Part shown: positions 18,298-26,961 of the stretch, piece after piece
Layout: every line of letters starts with the position of its first letter
How positions within the stretch are numbered: position 1 is the first letter of the stretch
Source of the DNA: Armatimonadota bacterium
GTDB taxonomy: Bacteria > Armatimonadota > UBA5829 > DTLH01
Assembly: GCA_029551395.1 (NCBI GenBank)
Contig: JAKPFN010000123.1
Span: forward strand, 1-64,000
DNA: 64,000 nucleotides
Direction: 5' to 3'
The notes under the pieces: generated by a model
The model's input: only the letters and a program-made list of their open reading frames with translations
Database searches by the model: none
Told to the model about the DNA's origin: nothing
Translations under genes and position numbers: made by a program

Positions 18298-20278
18298 GTC
18301 CAGAACAGGCTGTATTTTGAACGCACTTGGTATATTCTTATTGTCACTAACCCTGGCAGTCTCGCTTTCACTAATCTCAGCTCTATCTGATGATACAAAC
18401 GGAGTAGATAACCCGGGATTTGAAGACAAATCTGGTGGGAGATGGACATTCCACCCTTCTAGCCGCTGCCTCATAACAGACGAAGTCTCACATACTGGAA
18501 AGCACAGCCTATCGATTGTCTGCAACAAGGAATCTGATTTCGCCACTGCAAGGCAGACTGTTTCTATCAGTGACCAGGGAACCTTCAATTTCAGTGTCTG
18601 GATAAAGCTTAGTGAGCTGAAAGGGCTTGGCACTTATTTTTCGTTAAGCTGGCAGGATGCCCAGGGAAAGGTCATAGACAGATACTATTCCTCTCCTGTA
18701 GTCGGTACGCTCGAATGGACGAAAATCGAAGTCAAACAAAGGGTACCTGACGGGGCCAAAGCCTTGATGATAGGACTGCACACCAATCCAAAATGCAGCG
18801 GAACCGTCTGGTACGATGATATACAGATTGGTATCAAAGATGAACTGGAAATGCGCTCGCTACTTATCTACCCCAACTACCGCAGCCAGATATACCACGG
18901 CCAAAAAAAGCAGGTAATCATAGGAGTTGATATCACAGAGACCACTGACCATCCACTGAGTTCCCTTGGCCTGTCAGTGCAGGTTCTTTCAAAAGACGGA
19001 CGAACCATAAGCGAAACCCGAAAAGATAAGCTGAACAATGCAGATTGGCAAAGTATCAGCCTTGACCTGAAAGATGCAGCTCCGGGAGATTACCAGGCAG
19101 TGGTAAGGCTGATTGATAACAACTCGAAACAAGAGTTAAAGTTTCAGCAGTTAAACTTTAGCATACTTGGACAGAATACTCCTCTGCCAGCAGTGTATTT
19201 CGACGAACACAACAGGTGTATAGTAAACGGCAAGCTCTTCTTCCCTCTGGGATATTACACCTGGGGAGTAGATGTAAAAGACCTTGACTGTGTGGCAGAC
19301 ACCAACTTCAACTGCATAATCCACTACAACCTGTTCTCTCAGTGTAAGATACCTGAAGCAATCCGCTACCTGGATGAAGTCAACAGCCGTGGACTCAAGT
19401 TCATCGCATCAACCAATCGCTGCTACGACAACTTTACAAGCGATCCCATCATATTCGATTCCTGGCAAGGGCCTAATCAGGTCTTGCAAGGCGCTGTCAA
19501 GACTCTGAAAGATCATCCAGCACTTTTAGCCTGGTACACAAACGATGAACGCTCGGATTTCTTCATCCCTCAGCTTGAACAGGCATACAACTACATAAAA
19601 ACAGCCGATCCAGACCATCCAACCTATCAAGTGCTGACAAGAAAACAGCCTGTAGTCTATCATGTCGGTTCAACTGACGCACTGGGGACCGATTGCTATC
19701 CAGTATACGAGTTTTACACCCGCGAGCAGTCAAAAATCGAACTTGAAGATGTCGTAGAAGCTACTGAACTGGTCAGAAACGCTGTAATGGGAGCAAGACC
19801 GGTCTGGGAAGTCATTGAATGCTGCAAAATAGCCTCAGATGGCAGACCTCCTACCTTCGAAGAGATGCTGTGCGAATCATACCTTGCCATTGCTCACGGT
19901 GCAAGAGGGCTTTTCTTCTTCTGCCTGCCTTATGCGCAGAGAGATGGTGATGTGCAGATGCAGAGGCTAAAAGACCTCGGAGAAGAGATGGAAAAGGTTC
20001 GGCCTGTAGCGCTTGGCACTGATATTGGTCCCGAAGACTCGCTCAAAACCACAGATAAACGTATCAGCGTCCTTACCAGAAGCACTCCGTACGGTATCTT
20101 CGCAATTGCAGTGAATCCATCGAGCGATAAAATCAAAGCTGAGTTTCAAATCAGGAATGTATCGAGCGTTGAAGTCCATACTCCTAAATCACCCAGCTGT
20201 CGAATATCAGTAAGCAACAATAGCTTCACCGATGAGATCGAACCTATGGGTACGCGATTATACAAACTATCGCAATGA
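18290..20278 (+). CDS. Secreted glycoside-hydrolase-like protein with CBM-type N-terminus
   Basis: About 662 residues, started at ATG 18290 behind AGGAGG (18278-18283). A signal peptide or anchor covers about 8-32. A carbohydrate-binding-like jelly-roll follows (NPGFEDKSGG to the WYDDIQIG end near 185), then a beta-sandwich. From about 310 there is a TIM-barrel-like region with FFPLGYYTWG, WYTNDER (possible acid Glu) and VWEVIECC (possible second acid). It resembles clan GH-A domains but I cannot name the family. It could trim or turn over the polymer during export. It follows the last glycosyltransferase with an 8-base overlap. Confidence 0.75.
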   Translation: MLRSRTGCILNALGIFLLSLTLAVSLSLISALSDDTNGVDNPGFEDKSGGRWTFHPSSRCLITDEVSHTGKHSLSIVCNKESDFATARQTVSISDQGTFNFSVWIKLSELKGLGTYFSLSWQDAQGKVIDRYYSSPVVGTLEWTKIEVKQRVPDGAKALMIGLHTNPKCSGTVWYDDIQIGIKDELEMRSLLIYPNYRSQIYHGQKKQVIIGVDITETTDHPLSSLGLSVQVLSKDGRTISETRKDKLNNADWQSISLDLKDAAPGDYQAVVRLIDNNSKQELKFQQLNFSILGQNTPLPAVYFDEHNRCIVNGKLFFPLGYYTWGVDVKDLDCVADTNFNCIIHYNLFSQCKIPEAIRYLDEVNSRGLKFIASTNRCYDNFTSDPIIFDSWQGPNQVLQGAVKTLKDHPALLAWYTNDERSDFFIPQLEQAYNYIKTADPDHPTYQVLTRKQPVVYHVGSTDALGTDCYPVYEFYTREQSKIELEDVVEATELVRNAVMGARPVWEVIECCKIASDGRPPTFEEMLCESYLAIAHGARGLFFFCLPYAQRDGDVQMQRLKDLGEEMEKVRPVALGTDIGPEDSLKTTDKRISVLTRSTPYGIFAIAVNPSSDKIKAEFQIRNVSSVEVHTPKSPSCRISVSNNSFTDEIEPMGTRLYKLSQ

Positions 20279-20367
20279 TTCGCCTGCAATTATCTTTATG
20301 CTGTGTTGACAAATAATTGCCGGCATTACGTTAGGAGTGCCATTAAAATTGGTAAACTTCTAACGCT

Positions 20368-21429
20368 ATGAGGCTGGCGCTTATTACAGGTATAACAGGT
20401 CAGGATGGCTCATACCTTACAGAACTCCTGCTTGAGAAGGGCTACGAGGTGCATGGCATCGTCCGTCGAGGTTCGACATTCAATACGGGCAGGATCGAGC
20501 ACCTGTATAAAGACCCTCACATGAAGGATAACCGGTTATTTCTACACTACGGTGACCTGTCAGACTCAAGCAACATAAGCCGTTTGCTGGAAAAGATAAA
20601 ACCGGATGAGGTGTATCATCTCGGTGCTCAAAGCCATGTCCGCGTGAGTTTTGACATGCCTGAGTTCACATCCGACGTAACCGGGCTTGGCACGCTCAGG
20701 ATACTCGATGCCATAAGAGAAACAGGAGTGCGAACAAAGTTCTACCAGGCATCCAGCAGCGAGATGTTCGGCAAAGTCGTAGAGATTCCGCAGAAAGAAA
20801 CTACTCCATTCTATCCGAGAAGTCCCTATGGATGCGCCAAAGTCTTCGCTTACTGGATAACCAAAATGTACCGAGAAAGCTATGGCATATTTGCCTGCAA
20901 CGGGATACTCTTTAACCACGAATCCCCAAGAAGAGGTGAGACTTTTGTAACAAGGAAAATCACCCGCGGACTGGCCCGTATCAAGCTTGGATTGGAAGAA
21001 TGCCTTTACCTTGGAAACCTGAACGCTGTGCGCGACTGGGGATATGCCAGGGACTATGTATATGCGATGTGGCTTATGCTTCAGCAACCTGAACCTGATG
21101 ATTATGTGGTCGCCACTGGGGAAATGCATACCGTGCGTGAGTTCGTCGAAGAGGCAAGCAAAATATTGGGGTTCGATATCGAGTGGGAAGGTGAAGGGAT
21201 TGACGAGACAGGCATAGATACCAAGACCGGTCAAGTGCTGGTTCAGATCGATCCGATGTATTTCCGCCCGGCAGATGTGGATATTCTGATAGGTGACTAT
21301 TCAAAAGCAAGAGACAGACTTGGCTGGAAACCTGAAGTCAGGTTCCCGGAATTAGTGAAGATAATGGTCGAGGCAGACCTTGAGACTGAATCAAAGAAGA
21401 TTGGATTGGGAGTATCAGGTTATGGATAA
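20368..21429 (+). CDS. gmd: GDP-mannose 4,6-dehydratase
   Basis: 353 residues, full length. Short-chain dehydrogenase fold with NADP-binding GITGQDG at 8-14, catalytic YxxxK as Tyr154/Lys158 (SPYGCAK), SSSEMFG, and the Gmd-specific segments [16 protein letters not shown] and [13 protein letters not shown]. It converts GDP-D-mannose to GDP-4-keto-6-deoxy-mannose, the precursor of GDP-L-fucose and related sugars. An 89-base gap precedes it, with a TTGACA at 20305 but no convincing -10. It overlaps fcl by 8 bases. Confidence 0.96.
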   Translation: MRLALITGITGQDGSYLTELLLEKGYEVHGIVRRGSTFNTGRIEHLYKDPHMKDNRLFLHYGDLSDSSNISRLLEKIKPDEVYHLGAQSHVRVSFDMPEFTSDVTGLGTLRILDAIRETGVRTKFYQASSSEMFGKVVEIPQKETTPFYPRSPYGCAKVFAYWITKMYRESYGIFACNGILFNHESPRRGETFVTRKITRGLARIKLGLEECLYLGNLNAVRDWGYARDYVYAMWLMLQQPEPDDYVVATGEMHTVREFVEEASKILGFDIEWEGEGIDETGIDTKTGQVLVQIDPMYFRPADVDILIGDYSKARDRLGWKPEVRFPELVKIMVEADLETESKKIGLGVSGYG

Positions 21430-22357
21430 AAGCGCAAAAGTATACGTAGCAGGTCATAGAGGACTTGTAGGTTCTGCAATAGTGAGAAAACTCCAGTCAG
21501 AAGGCTATCAGAACCTCATAACCAGAACATCTGGGGAACTCGATCTGACTGACAGCGCTGCAACAGCCCAGTTTTTCGATTCTGAAAAGCCGGAGTATGT
21601 CTTCCTGGCCGCAGCAAAGGTCGGTGGAATACTTGCAAACAGCCTCCAGGGAGCGGATTTCATCTGCGAAAACATACTTATACAGAGCAATGTCATCACC
21701 AACTCACACAGGACAGATGTCAAAAAGCTGCTTTTCCTTGGCAGCAGTTGCATCTATCCCAGAATGGCCCCCCAGCCTATAAGAGAGGACTGCCTGTTGG
21801 ATGGCAAACTCGAAGAAACGAACAAACCTTACGCGGTAGCCAAAATAGCCGGAATCACAATGTGTCAGGCATATAACCAGCAGTATGGAACCCGATACAT
21901 CTCCGTAATGCCGACGAACCTTTACGGTCCAAACGACAATTTCGACCTGAACTCATCCCATGTTCTCCCTGCGCTTATCAGAAAGATGCATGATGCCAGG
22001 ATCATGTATAAGCCCGAGGTTTCAGTCTGGGGTACAGGCACTCCCAAGCGTGAATTTCTTCATGTAGACGACCTCGCAGCAGCCTGTCTGTTCCTGATGC
22101 AGAACTATGAGGACTCAGAAATCATAAACATAGGCACAGGGGATGATATCTCGATAAAAGACCTGGCAGAAATGGTCAAAGAGGTCATCGGATACCAGGG
22201 CAGATTGGTTTTCGACGCATCAAAACCCGACGGAACCCCAAGAAAGCTACTGGATGTATCTAAAATCAACAGCATAGGCTGGAAAGCAACGATTGACCTG
22301 CAAACCGGCATCGAACAAACATACAAATGGTTCCTTCAAACACACTACAGAAAATAA
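21422..22357 (+). CDS. fcl: GDP-L-fucose synthase
   Basis: About 311 residues. NADPH-binding [10 protein letters not shown], catalytic GSSCIYP serine, and Tyr137/Lys141 (PYAVAK) with the Fcl-type NLYGPNDNF and FLHVDDLA motifs. It epimerises and reduces the Gmd product to GDP-L-fucose, so the polymer probably contains fucose or a fucose-derived sugar. ATG 21422 with GGGAG 9 bases upstream gives the 8-base overlap with gmd; the longer frame from 21380 has no better signal. It is the last gene of the exopolysaccharide locus before the tRNA-derived repeat. Confidence 0.95.
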   Translation: MDKSAKVYVAGHRGLVGSAIVRKLQSEGYQNLITRTSGELDLTDSAATAQFFDSEKPEYVFLAAAKVGGILANSLQGADFICENILIQSNVITNSHRTDVKKLLFLGSSCIYPRMAPQPIREDCLLDGKLEETNKPYAVAKIAGITMCQAYNQQYGTRYISVMPTNLYGPNDNFDLNSSHVLPALIRKMHDARIMYKPEVSVWGTGTPKREFLHVDDLAAACLFLMQNYEDSEIINIGTGDDISIKDLAEMVKEVIGYQGRLVFDASKPDGTPRKLLDVSKINSIGWKATIDLQTGIEQTYKWFLQTHYRK

Positions 22358-22408
22358 AATCTGATACGCAGTAAAATCTGATTGGAAGCAATGGTGGAAA
22401 AAATCAAA

Positions 22409-22452
22409 TGGTGGGCGGTATTGGATTTGAACCTGTAGCCTCTTCGGTGTCA
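22409..22452 (-). repeat. Duplicated 3' half of tRNA-Val (putative attachment site)
   Basis: These 44 bases match 24121-24164 at 41 positions in the same orientation: 25 identical bases covering CCA, acceptor 3' strand and T-loop, four bases with three mismatches, then 15 identical bases reaching the anticodon loop. Beyond that the sequence diverges, so D-arm and 5' acceptor strand are missing, and the mismatches break the T-stem. It is not a functional tRNA. The layout is that expected of an attachment-site copy left by integration into a tRNA 3' end. Confidence 0.8.
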
Positions 22453-22530
22453 GCAAGTTGGCTTTTTCGCGCCTTAACAGAGGACAATATAGCATCTTGC
22501 TCCAGATATGGCAACAAGCATTTTGGTTAG

Positions 22531-22635
22531 GTTTACGATAATGCGAATGCCCAGGATATTACTCACGCACTCGACGGATTTGAAAACTGGCACCCCTGGC
22601 TGGACGATTTTAGAACTTTTCTACCTTACGCTTAG
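22531..22635 (+). other. Possible C-terminal gene fragment inside the island
   Basis: A short frame without a plausible start encodes about 34 residues ending ENWHPWLDDFRTFLPYA before TAG at 22633. The tryptophan-rich composition looks protein-like rather than random. I cannot assign it to a family. It fits the decayed content of the region between the two tRNA-Val copies. Confidence 0.3.
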
Positions 22636-22648
22636 TCGCTAACAACGG

Positions 22649-23527
22649 CTAGTGTGACAGCTTCACCAGCTCCTGAAAGTCGCTCTCGGTCAGTATCCGG
22701 ATGGGGAACCCTTTGGATATCAATACTTCAGCCTTGCGGTGTTTAGAACTCTTTTCATTACCGGCTAGTCTTCTTGCGTCTTGATTTCCCACTACGAGGA
22801 GAGTGGTTTCTTGTGTAACTCCAGACCCGACCTGACAGCCTATTTGTGCGGCCATATCTGCCGCAGTTCGTCTTGGAATTTCGAGTGCGCCAGTGAAGAC
22901 GATTACTTCGCCGTAGAAATCGCCTTCTGGATTACCGTCTCTTCTAATGCTCTGTTGGTCTCTTCTAACGCTCTGTTGGCAGTTGGGGGAGATTGGCTGT
23001 TCGACCCTCTTCAACCATCCTGCCATATCTAAGCCGGTCTTTGCAGAAGCGGCAAGAAGCACTCGGGCGGCGGCCTTGGCATCGTCTAAAGCGTTGTGAT
23101 GCTTAAATTCATATCCTATGTGTGCGCATACATTAGCAAGTCCATAGCCTTTCCATGCAAAATCCTCCCAAGTTCTCCTTGCAACTCGCGCCGTATCAAG
23201 CCAGTTGCATTCCATAGGAGGAAGATCGTACTTACCACATGCCTGTTGAAGCGCAATACGGTCAAATGCAGTGTGACATATGACCACAGTATCCTTGAGA
23301 ATACGCGATAAGTCTCCATGAATTTGTGGAAATCTCGGCGACTGCTTGACCATCTCTGCCGTGATTCCATGTATCGCAACATTCCAAGGGTCGAAGTAAT
23401 CTTCAGGATCTATGTAAGAAGTGAACTCGTCATTTATACAGTCATTCTCATAGCGAACCCATCCTATCTGGCAGATGGACCCCATGTCAGGATTGGCTGT
23501 CTCTACATCGATAGCGATGAAGTTCAT
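22649..23527 (-). CDS. DnaQ-like 3'-5' exonuclease with C-terminal BRCT domain
   Basis: About 292 residues from ATG 23527 (AAGGAG upstream); the longer frame to 23590 adds residues not seen in the family. The DEDDh exonuclease core has Exo I IDVETA, Exo II HTAFDR and Exo III HHNALDDAKA. The C-terminal BRCT domain (about 215-285: VIVFTGALEIPRRTAA, GSGVTQETTLLVVG) resembles that of NAD-dependent DNA ligase and is often found on such exonucleases. Likely roles are DNA repair or processing. The linker contains a duplicated 7-residue unit (QQSVRRD/QQSIRRD). It lies inside the tRNA-flanked segment, so it may be cargo. Confidence 0.85.
   Translation of the reverse strand: MNFIAIDVETANPDMGSICQIGWVRYENDCINDEFTSYIDPEDYFDPWNVAIHGITAEMVKQSPRFPQIHGDLSRILKDTVVICHTAFDRIALQQACGKYDLPPMECNWLDTARVARRTWEDFAWKGYGLANVCAHIGYEFKHHNALDDAKAAARVLLAASAKTGLDMAGWLKRVEQPISPNCQQSVRRDQQSIRRDGNPEGDFYGEVIVFTGALEIPRRTAADMAAQIGCQVGSGVTQETTLLVVGNQDARRLAGNEKSSKHRKAEVLISKGFPIRILTESDFQELVKLSH
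22938..22979. repeat. Two-unit 21-base tandem repeat in the exonuclease linker
   Basis: Units 22938-22958 and 22959-22979 are identical at 20 of 21 positions. In the exonuclease frame they encode QQS[VI]RRD twice between the exonuclease and BRCT domains. The near identity suggests recent slippage, and the unit keeps the frame. Confidence 0.8.
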
Positions 23528-23592
23528 GGGAACATCACTCCTTCGTGGTGGATTACCCCTGTTTTGGTAACGTGGGGACATAAAATACACAG

Positions 23593-23636
23593 CCTAATTA
23601 TTAGGTGATTATACGATGCTATTCTTGTAATGTCAA
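23593..23636 (-). promoter_or_regulatory. Consensus promoter with overlapping palindrome, exonuclease gene
   Basis: On the minus strand TTGACA (23636-23631), a 17-base spacer and TATAAT (23613-23608) form a perfect sigma-70 promoter. A palindrome CCTAAT-T-ATTAGG at 23593-23605 covers the predicted start site, a position where a repressor could act. The leader to the ATG at 23527 is about 70 bases. Confidence 0.75.
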
Positions 23637-23731
23637 AACGGACAAAGGAAGAAAAATTACTTGATTAGTAACTTAGGAATATGGGGACGAGTCCTTTTCA
23701 ATGATCCACCCCAAACGCATGTAAGGCATAG

Positions 23732-24097
23732 CTGGAGAGATGGATTTCAGAACTGGAGGAATATGGCAGGCAACTGATAGACCGAGGGTTCACTGGTTAT
23801 CTTAACAATGAGATGAAGCGTGTGCAACTGCAACTCCAAACTTCCACTTATGAATTGACCCATTTACAGTCCAATATAGTTACCCAGCGAGACATCATGG
23901 ACGCCATCACCAAGCTCGACCTCGTATGGGAGGAGCTTTTCTCTCTGGAACAGCGACGCATCGTCCATCTTCTGGTGGATAGAGTGTCGGTGCCAATAGA
24001 CGGTATCGATGTCCGCATTCGCGCAGGCGGGCTTCATTCGTTAATACAGGAACTTAAAGACACAACACAGGAGGATGAACGGCCTTGCAGGACGTAA
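23732..24097 (+). pseudogene. C-terminal remnant of a serine recombinase
   Basis: A continuous frame of about 121 codons runs from just after a TAG at 23729 to the stop at 24097 without a ribosome site. It carries a coiled-coil-like part and then DAITKLDLVWEELFSLEQRRIVHLLVDRV and a V-R-I-R strand, which is the end of resolvase/recombinase proteins with a zinc-ribbon domain. The catalytic N-terminus and DNA-binding domains are missing upstream (23640-23730 shows nothing recognisable). It is a decayed integrase gene next to the intact tRNA copy. Confidence 0.72.
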
Positions 24098-24120
24098 CAG
24101 GTATATCCGTTTCGACAAAG

Positions 24121-24195
24121 TGGTGGGCGGTATTGGATTTGAACCAATGGCCTCTTCGGTGTCAACGAAGCGATCTCCCCCTGATCTAACCGCCC
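24121..24195 (-). tRNA. tRNA-Val (anticodon GAC), CCA encoded
   Basis: The minus strand folds as a complete cloverleaf: acceptor GGGCGGT/ACCGCCC with discriminator A and encoded CCA, D-stem GATC/GATC, anticodon stem CTTCG/CGAAG with loop TTGACAC (anticodon GAC), 5-base variable loop and T-stem ATTGG/CCAAT with TTCAAAT loop. The 3' half is duplicated at 22409. A consensus promoter lies 43 bases upstream. Confidence 0.95.
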
Positions 24196-24237
24196 AAGTT
24201 TATCGAGGCTGTGTCCGTCACATTTCGGACGAGTCTT

Positions 24238-24265
24238 ATTATACCACAGCCAGAAAGGTTGTCAA
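24238..24265 (-). promoter_or_regulatory. Consensus promoter of tRNA-Val
   Basis: Minus-strand TTGACA (24265-24260), 16-base spacer and TATAAT (24243-24238). The leader contains a small GTCCG/CGGAC hairpin before the mature tRNA 5' end at 24195. Confidence 0.8.
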
Positions 24266-24302
24266 GCTCACAAGCTGAGAATCGACTCACGGTAAATCGA
24301 TG

Positions 24303-25475
24303 TTACATACTGTCTATTTCTATTAAAAGTTGCTTGAACCACTCTTTATCACGAACTGATTCAAAGTCGGAGCGCCGCTCCAGAATTATCTTATCTCGTT
24401 TATCCAAATAACCGATTGCCTTATACTTCAAAAGCCATTCTCTACACTGGGCTTCGTCACCCAGTTCGCCGTAGGTCGCTGCTAGAACCCACATACTTAA
24501 GTCACTTCCCAGCCGTGCAGCATCCTCTAGTTTACGTATAGCCTGCGAGCGTAAATGGCTTGCCTGTTCTCCATCTTTTTTCTGGGACTGGTCTAATAGT
24601 GCTAATGCCCAATTGTGCAATGCTTCGTAGTATTCTGGATCAATCTGAACTGCTGCCTCAAACAGACGGTAAGACTGCTCGAAGATTGTATCAGCCTCAT
24701 CACCATCTTTGTTCTCAGCCTGATTAGCTAAGGTGTAAGCCCAACAGAACCGAGTTAAAGGATCGTGGGGATTTATTCTGACTGCAGTAAAGTACTTACG
24801 ATATGCTTCCTCACACAGTTGGTCGGATTCTTCTCCCTCTTTCAAATCAGCAAGCGAAGTCAGAGTATTCCCCCAATTTATATATGCACTATCATTGTCA
24901 GAATCAAGTTCTACGGCAGCTTTGAATTTCTCACAAGCCAACTCCAGCAGGTGTATCCGATCTTCACCACTCTTAAGTTTTCCTAAATCAGTGAGGGCAA
25001 TACCCCAAAGATTAAAAAGTCTATATGACCCAACATAATCTTCCAAATAAGCGGTTTCATATATCCGGCAAGCTTGCTCCAAAAGAGGTTCGGCCTCTTT
25101 TCTTGATTTGATGTCCGCAAGCATGTACAACGCAAAACCCCAGTCACAGAACAAGCAACCTGTTGACTTGTTTTCATCTGCTGCGGCCTCAGACGCACTG
25201 ATGAACAACCTACAAGATTTCTGTAGAAGGCATTCTGTTTCTTCTTCGTCTTTGCAGTAACTGTGTGTTATAAGTGCCTTGCCCCACTGGTATTGCGTAT
25301 CGTATAAATCCGGACTAATATCAAGTGCAGTTGCGAATTTTTCGTACGCGAGGTTAAAAAGTCGGTCAGATTCGACTCCCTGAGCCATTTCTGCCTGCTT
25401 GACCAACTGCTTCCCAATCTTTACACATTCTTTGGCTAATTCACAAGAACATCCACCATTAGAATCAATCGACAT
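24303..25475 (-). CDS. TPR-repeat protein
   Basis: About 390 residues built of at least six tetratricopeptide-like helical pairs, each with W-G-x-A-L/x-x-L-A patterns (for example YQWGKALITH, CDWGFALYMLADI, NLWGIALTDLG, INWGNTLTSLADL, HNWALALLDQ), then a Sel1-like end. No signal peptide or membrane segment. Such scaffolds mediate protein-protein contacts; no partner can be named. ATG 25475 overlaps the hydrolase stop as TGATG, so translation is coupled; an alternative ATG lies at 25493. Confidence 0.8.
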   Translation of the reverse strand: MSIDSNGGCSCELAKECVKIGKQLVKQAEMAQGVESDRLFNLAYEKFATALDISPDLYDTQYQWGKALITHSYCKDEEETECLLQKSCRLFISASEAAADENKSTGCLFCDWGFALYMLADIKSRKEAEPLLEQACRIYETAYLEDYVGSYRLFNLWGIALTDLGKLKSGEDRIHLLELACEKFKAAVELDSDNDSAYINWGNTLTSLADLKEGEESDQLCEEAYRKYFTAVRINPHDPLTRFCWAYTLANQAENKDGDEADTIFEQSYRLFEAAVQIDPEYYEALHNWALALLDQSQKKDGEQASHLRSQAIRKLEDAARLGSDLSMWVLAATYGELGDEAQCREWLLKYKAIGYLDKRDKIILERRSDFESVRDKEWFKQLLIEIDSM

Positions 25476-26821
25476 CACTGCGCTTTCACCCATGCTGCAA
25501 TATCTTCCACTACAATCTCAGCCACATTGCCGGGTTTATCGTATTCATCCGGGCTGCTCTTGCCTTCACCTTCAACAAAAAGATGGTTCAGCTTAGGATA
25601 TAGCTTGAATGTAACGTTCTTCTTATCGACGAGCGCTTCTTTCCATCCATCGTAGTCCAGATATGTCACCTGATAATCCCTGCCGCCCTGCAGAATCAAC
25701 ATCGGCTGCGTAAGGTGCTTCGCTGCTTCAGCAGGTTTATAATCTCTGAGGTCCAACCAGTAACTGGCCGGTATGCTGAATGGAAGCTCAGATGCCGGAG
25801 TCTCAGAAGAAAGGTTCTTGTCCTTCACCTTAGCCACCTGCGCCCGAATTTTCTCCACCGGCGATTGATCCGCACCAGGCTGGTTCTTGAGCGAGAAAAG
25901 ATATGCCGTCTGATCAAGTATCACATCCTCTAAAGGCCTTGTCGTACCTGCTAGAATCACCACTCCGGCAATATCCGAGTTCCCTTTTGCAATCCTGGGA
26001 ATCAACATGCCGCCAAGGCTGTGCCCGAGCACGAATATCCGCTTCTGATCGATCTCCGGAATCTTCCGCAGAGTCTTTACTGCCTCCAAAGCATCGTCGA
26101 TAGTTTCATCCTTGACGGTCATCCTTTCGCTCATCCGAACGATCCTGGCTGTGTAGTATTTGGTGCGTTTCTCGTAACGGAGCACCGCTATACCCTGTGA
26201 TGCCAACCCCCATGCCAGGTCCTTGAACGGTTTGTTAGGCCCAATTGTCTCATCCCTATCCTGTGGACCTGATCCATGCACAAGCACCAGAGCAGGAAAC
26301 GGCCCCTTACCTTTCGGCAGCGTCAATGTACCAGGCAGTTCCCACTCTTTATCATCGCCTACGGTCACAGGTCTTTCCACAAACTCCTCATGCTTTATAT
26401 ATGCAGGAGATTTATACTCGACATTCGGTTGCTTAGGCGCAAACCAGAGTCCGCTGATCCTCTGCCTGCTGTCAAACACCACCTTGGCCTCAAGCGCCGT
26501 TTTCTCAAACGCACAAGAGATATAAACGACCTCTGAGTTCCCTATCTTCTCAACCCGCATTTCATTTTGCGACTTGAGATCACCACACTGAGTCTTCACC
26601 TGGTTCCAGACTTCCTGAAGTTTATCAGGAGGCAGCGCGGTTTTCATCGTAGCATCGAACATATTGGCTGCACCAACCATATCGCCCTTCTGCAGCAGCT
26701 CAATAAACTGTTGAGCAATCTTTATGGTTTCACTGGAGCTACCCTTCGACTGCTCACCAGAACAAGAAGCAAGACCAAAAAGGAAGAACATAATGCAGAA
26801 TATGTACCCCCACTTTTTCAT
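25475..26821 (-). CDS. Lipoprotein DUF3887-alpha/beta hydrolase
   Basis: About 448 residues started at ATG 26821 with a GGTGAGG site; the longer frame lacks a signal. The N-terminus KKWGYIFCIMFFLFGLASC is a lipoprotein signal ending in a lipobox cysteine. A DUF3887-like domain (about 30-130, AQQFIELLQKGD) is followed by a dienelactone-hydrolase-type alpha/beta hydrolase with oxyanion loop LVHGSGPQDRDET, nucleophile GHSLGG near 265, Asp in GGRDYQ near 379 and His in LNHLF near 410. The substrate is unknown; esters or peptides are possible. It probably acts in the periplasm attached to a membrane. Confidence 0.87.
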   Translation of the reverse strand: MKKWGYIFCIMFFLFGLASCSGEQSKGSSSETIKIAQQFIELLQKGDMVGAANMFDATMKTALPPDKLQEVWNQVKTQCGDLKSQNEMRVEKIGNSEVVYISCAFEKTALEAKVVFDSRQRISGLWFAPKQPNVEYKSPAYIKHEEFVERPVTVGDDKEWELPGTLTLPKGKGPFPALVLVHGSGPQDRDETIGPNKPFKDLAWGLASQGIAVLRYEKRTKYYTARIVRMSERMTVKDETIDDALEAVKTLRKIPEIDQKRIFVLGHSLGGMLIPRIAKGNSDIAGVVILAGTTRPLEDVILDQTAYLFSLKNQPGADQSPVEKIRAQVAKVKDKNLSSETPASELPFSIPASYWLDLRDYKPAEAAKHLTQPMLILQGGRDYQVTYLDYDGWKEALVDKKNVTFKLYPKLNHLFVEGEGKSSPDEYDKPGNVAEIVVEDIAAWVKAQ

Positions 26822-26961
26822 AGCATCTACCCTCACCACTGAAAGGATTCTCCGCGAGGATGAAACGGCCAGACAGCATCCCCGTTTATGATAGTCTACT
26901 TTACCCCGCAAGCAGCCATTTCTGAAACGAAACCGGGCAATCCAGTGGAACATTTCGCACC

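Noticed and set aside
22409-22490. A second tRNA-Val gene
   Set aside because: Only the 3' half matches; D-arm and 5' acceptor strand are missing and the T-stem is broken.
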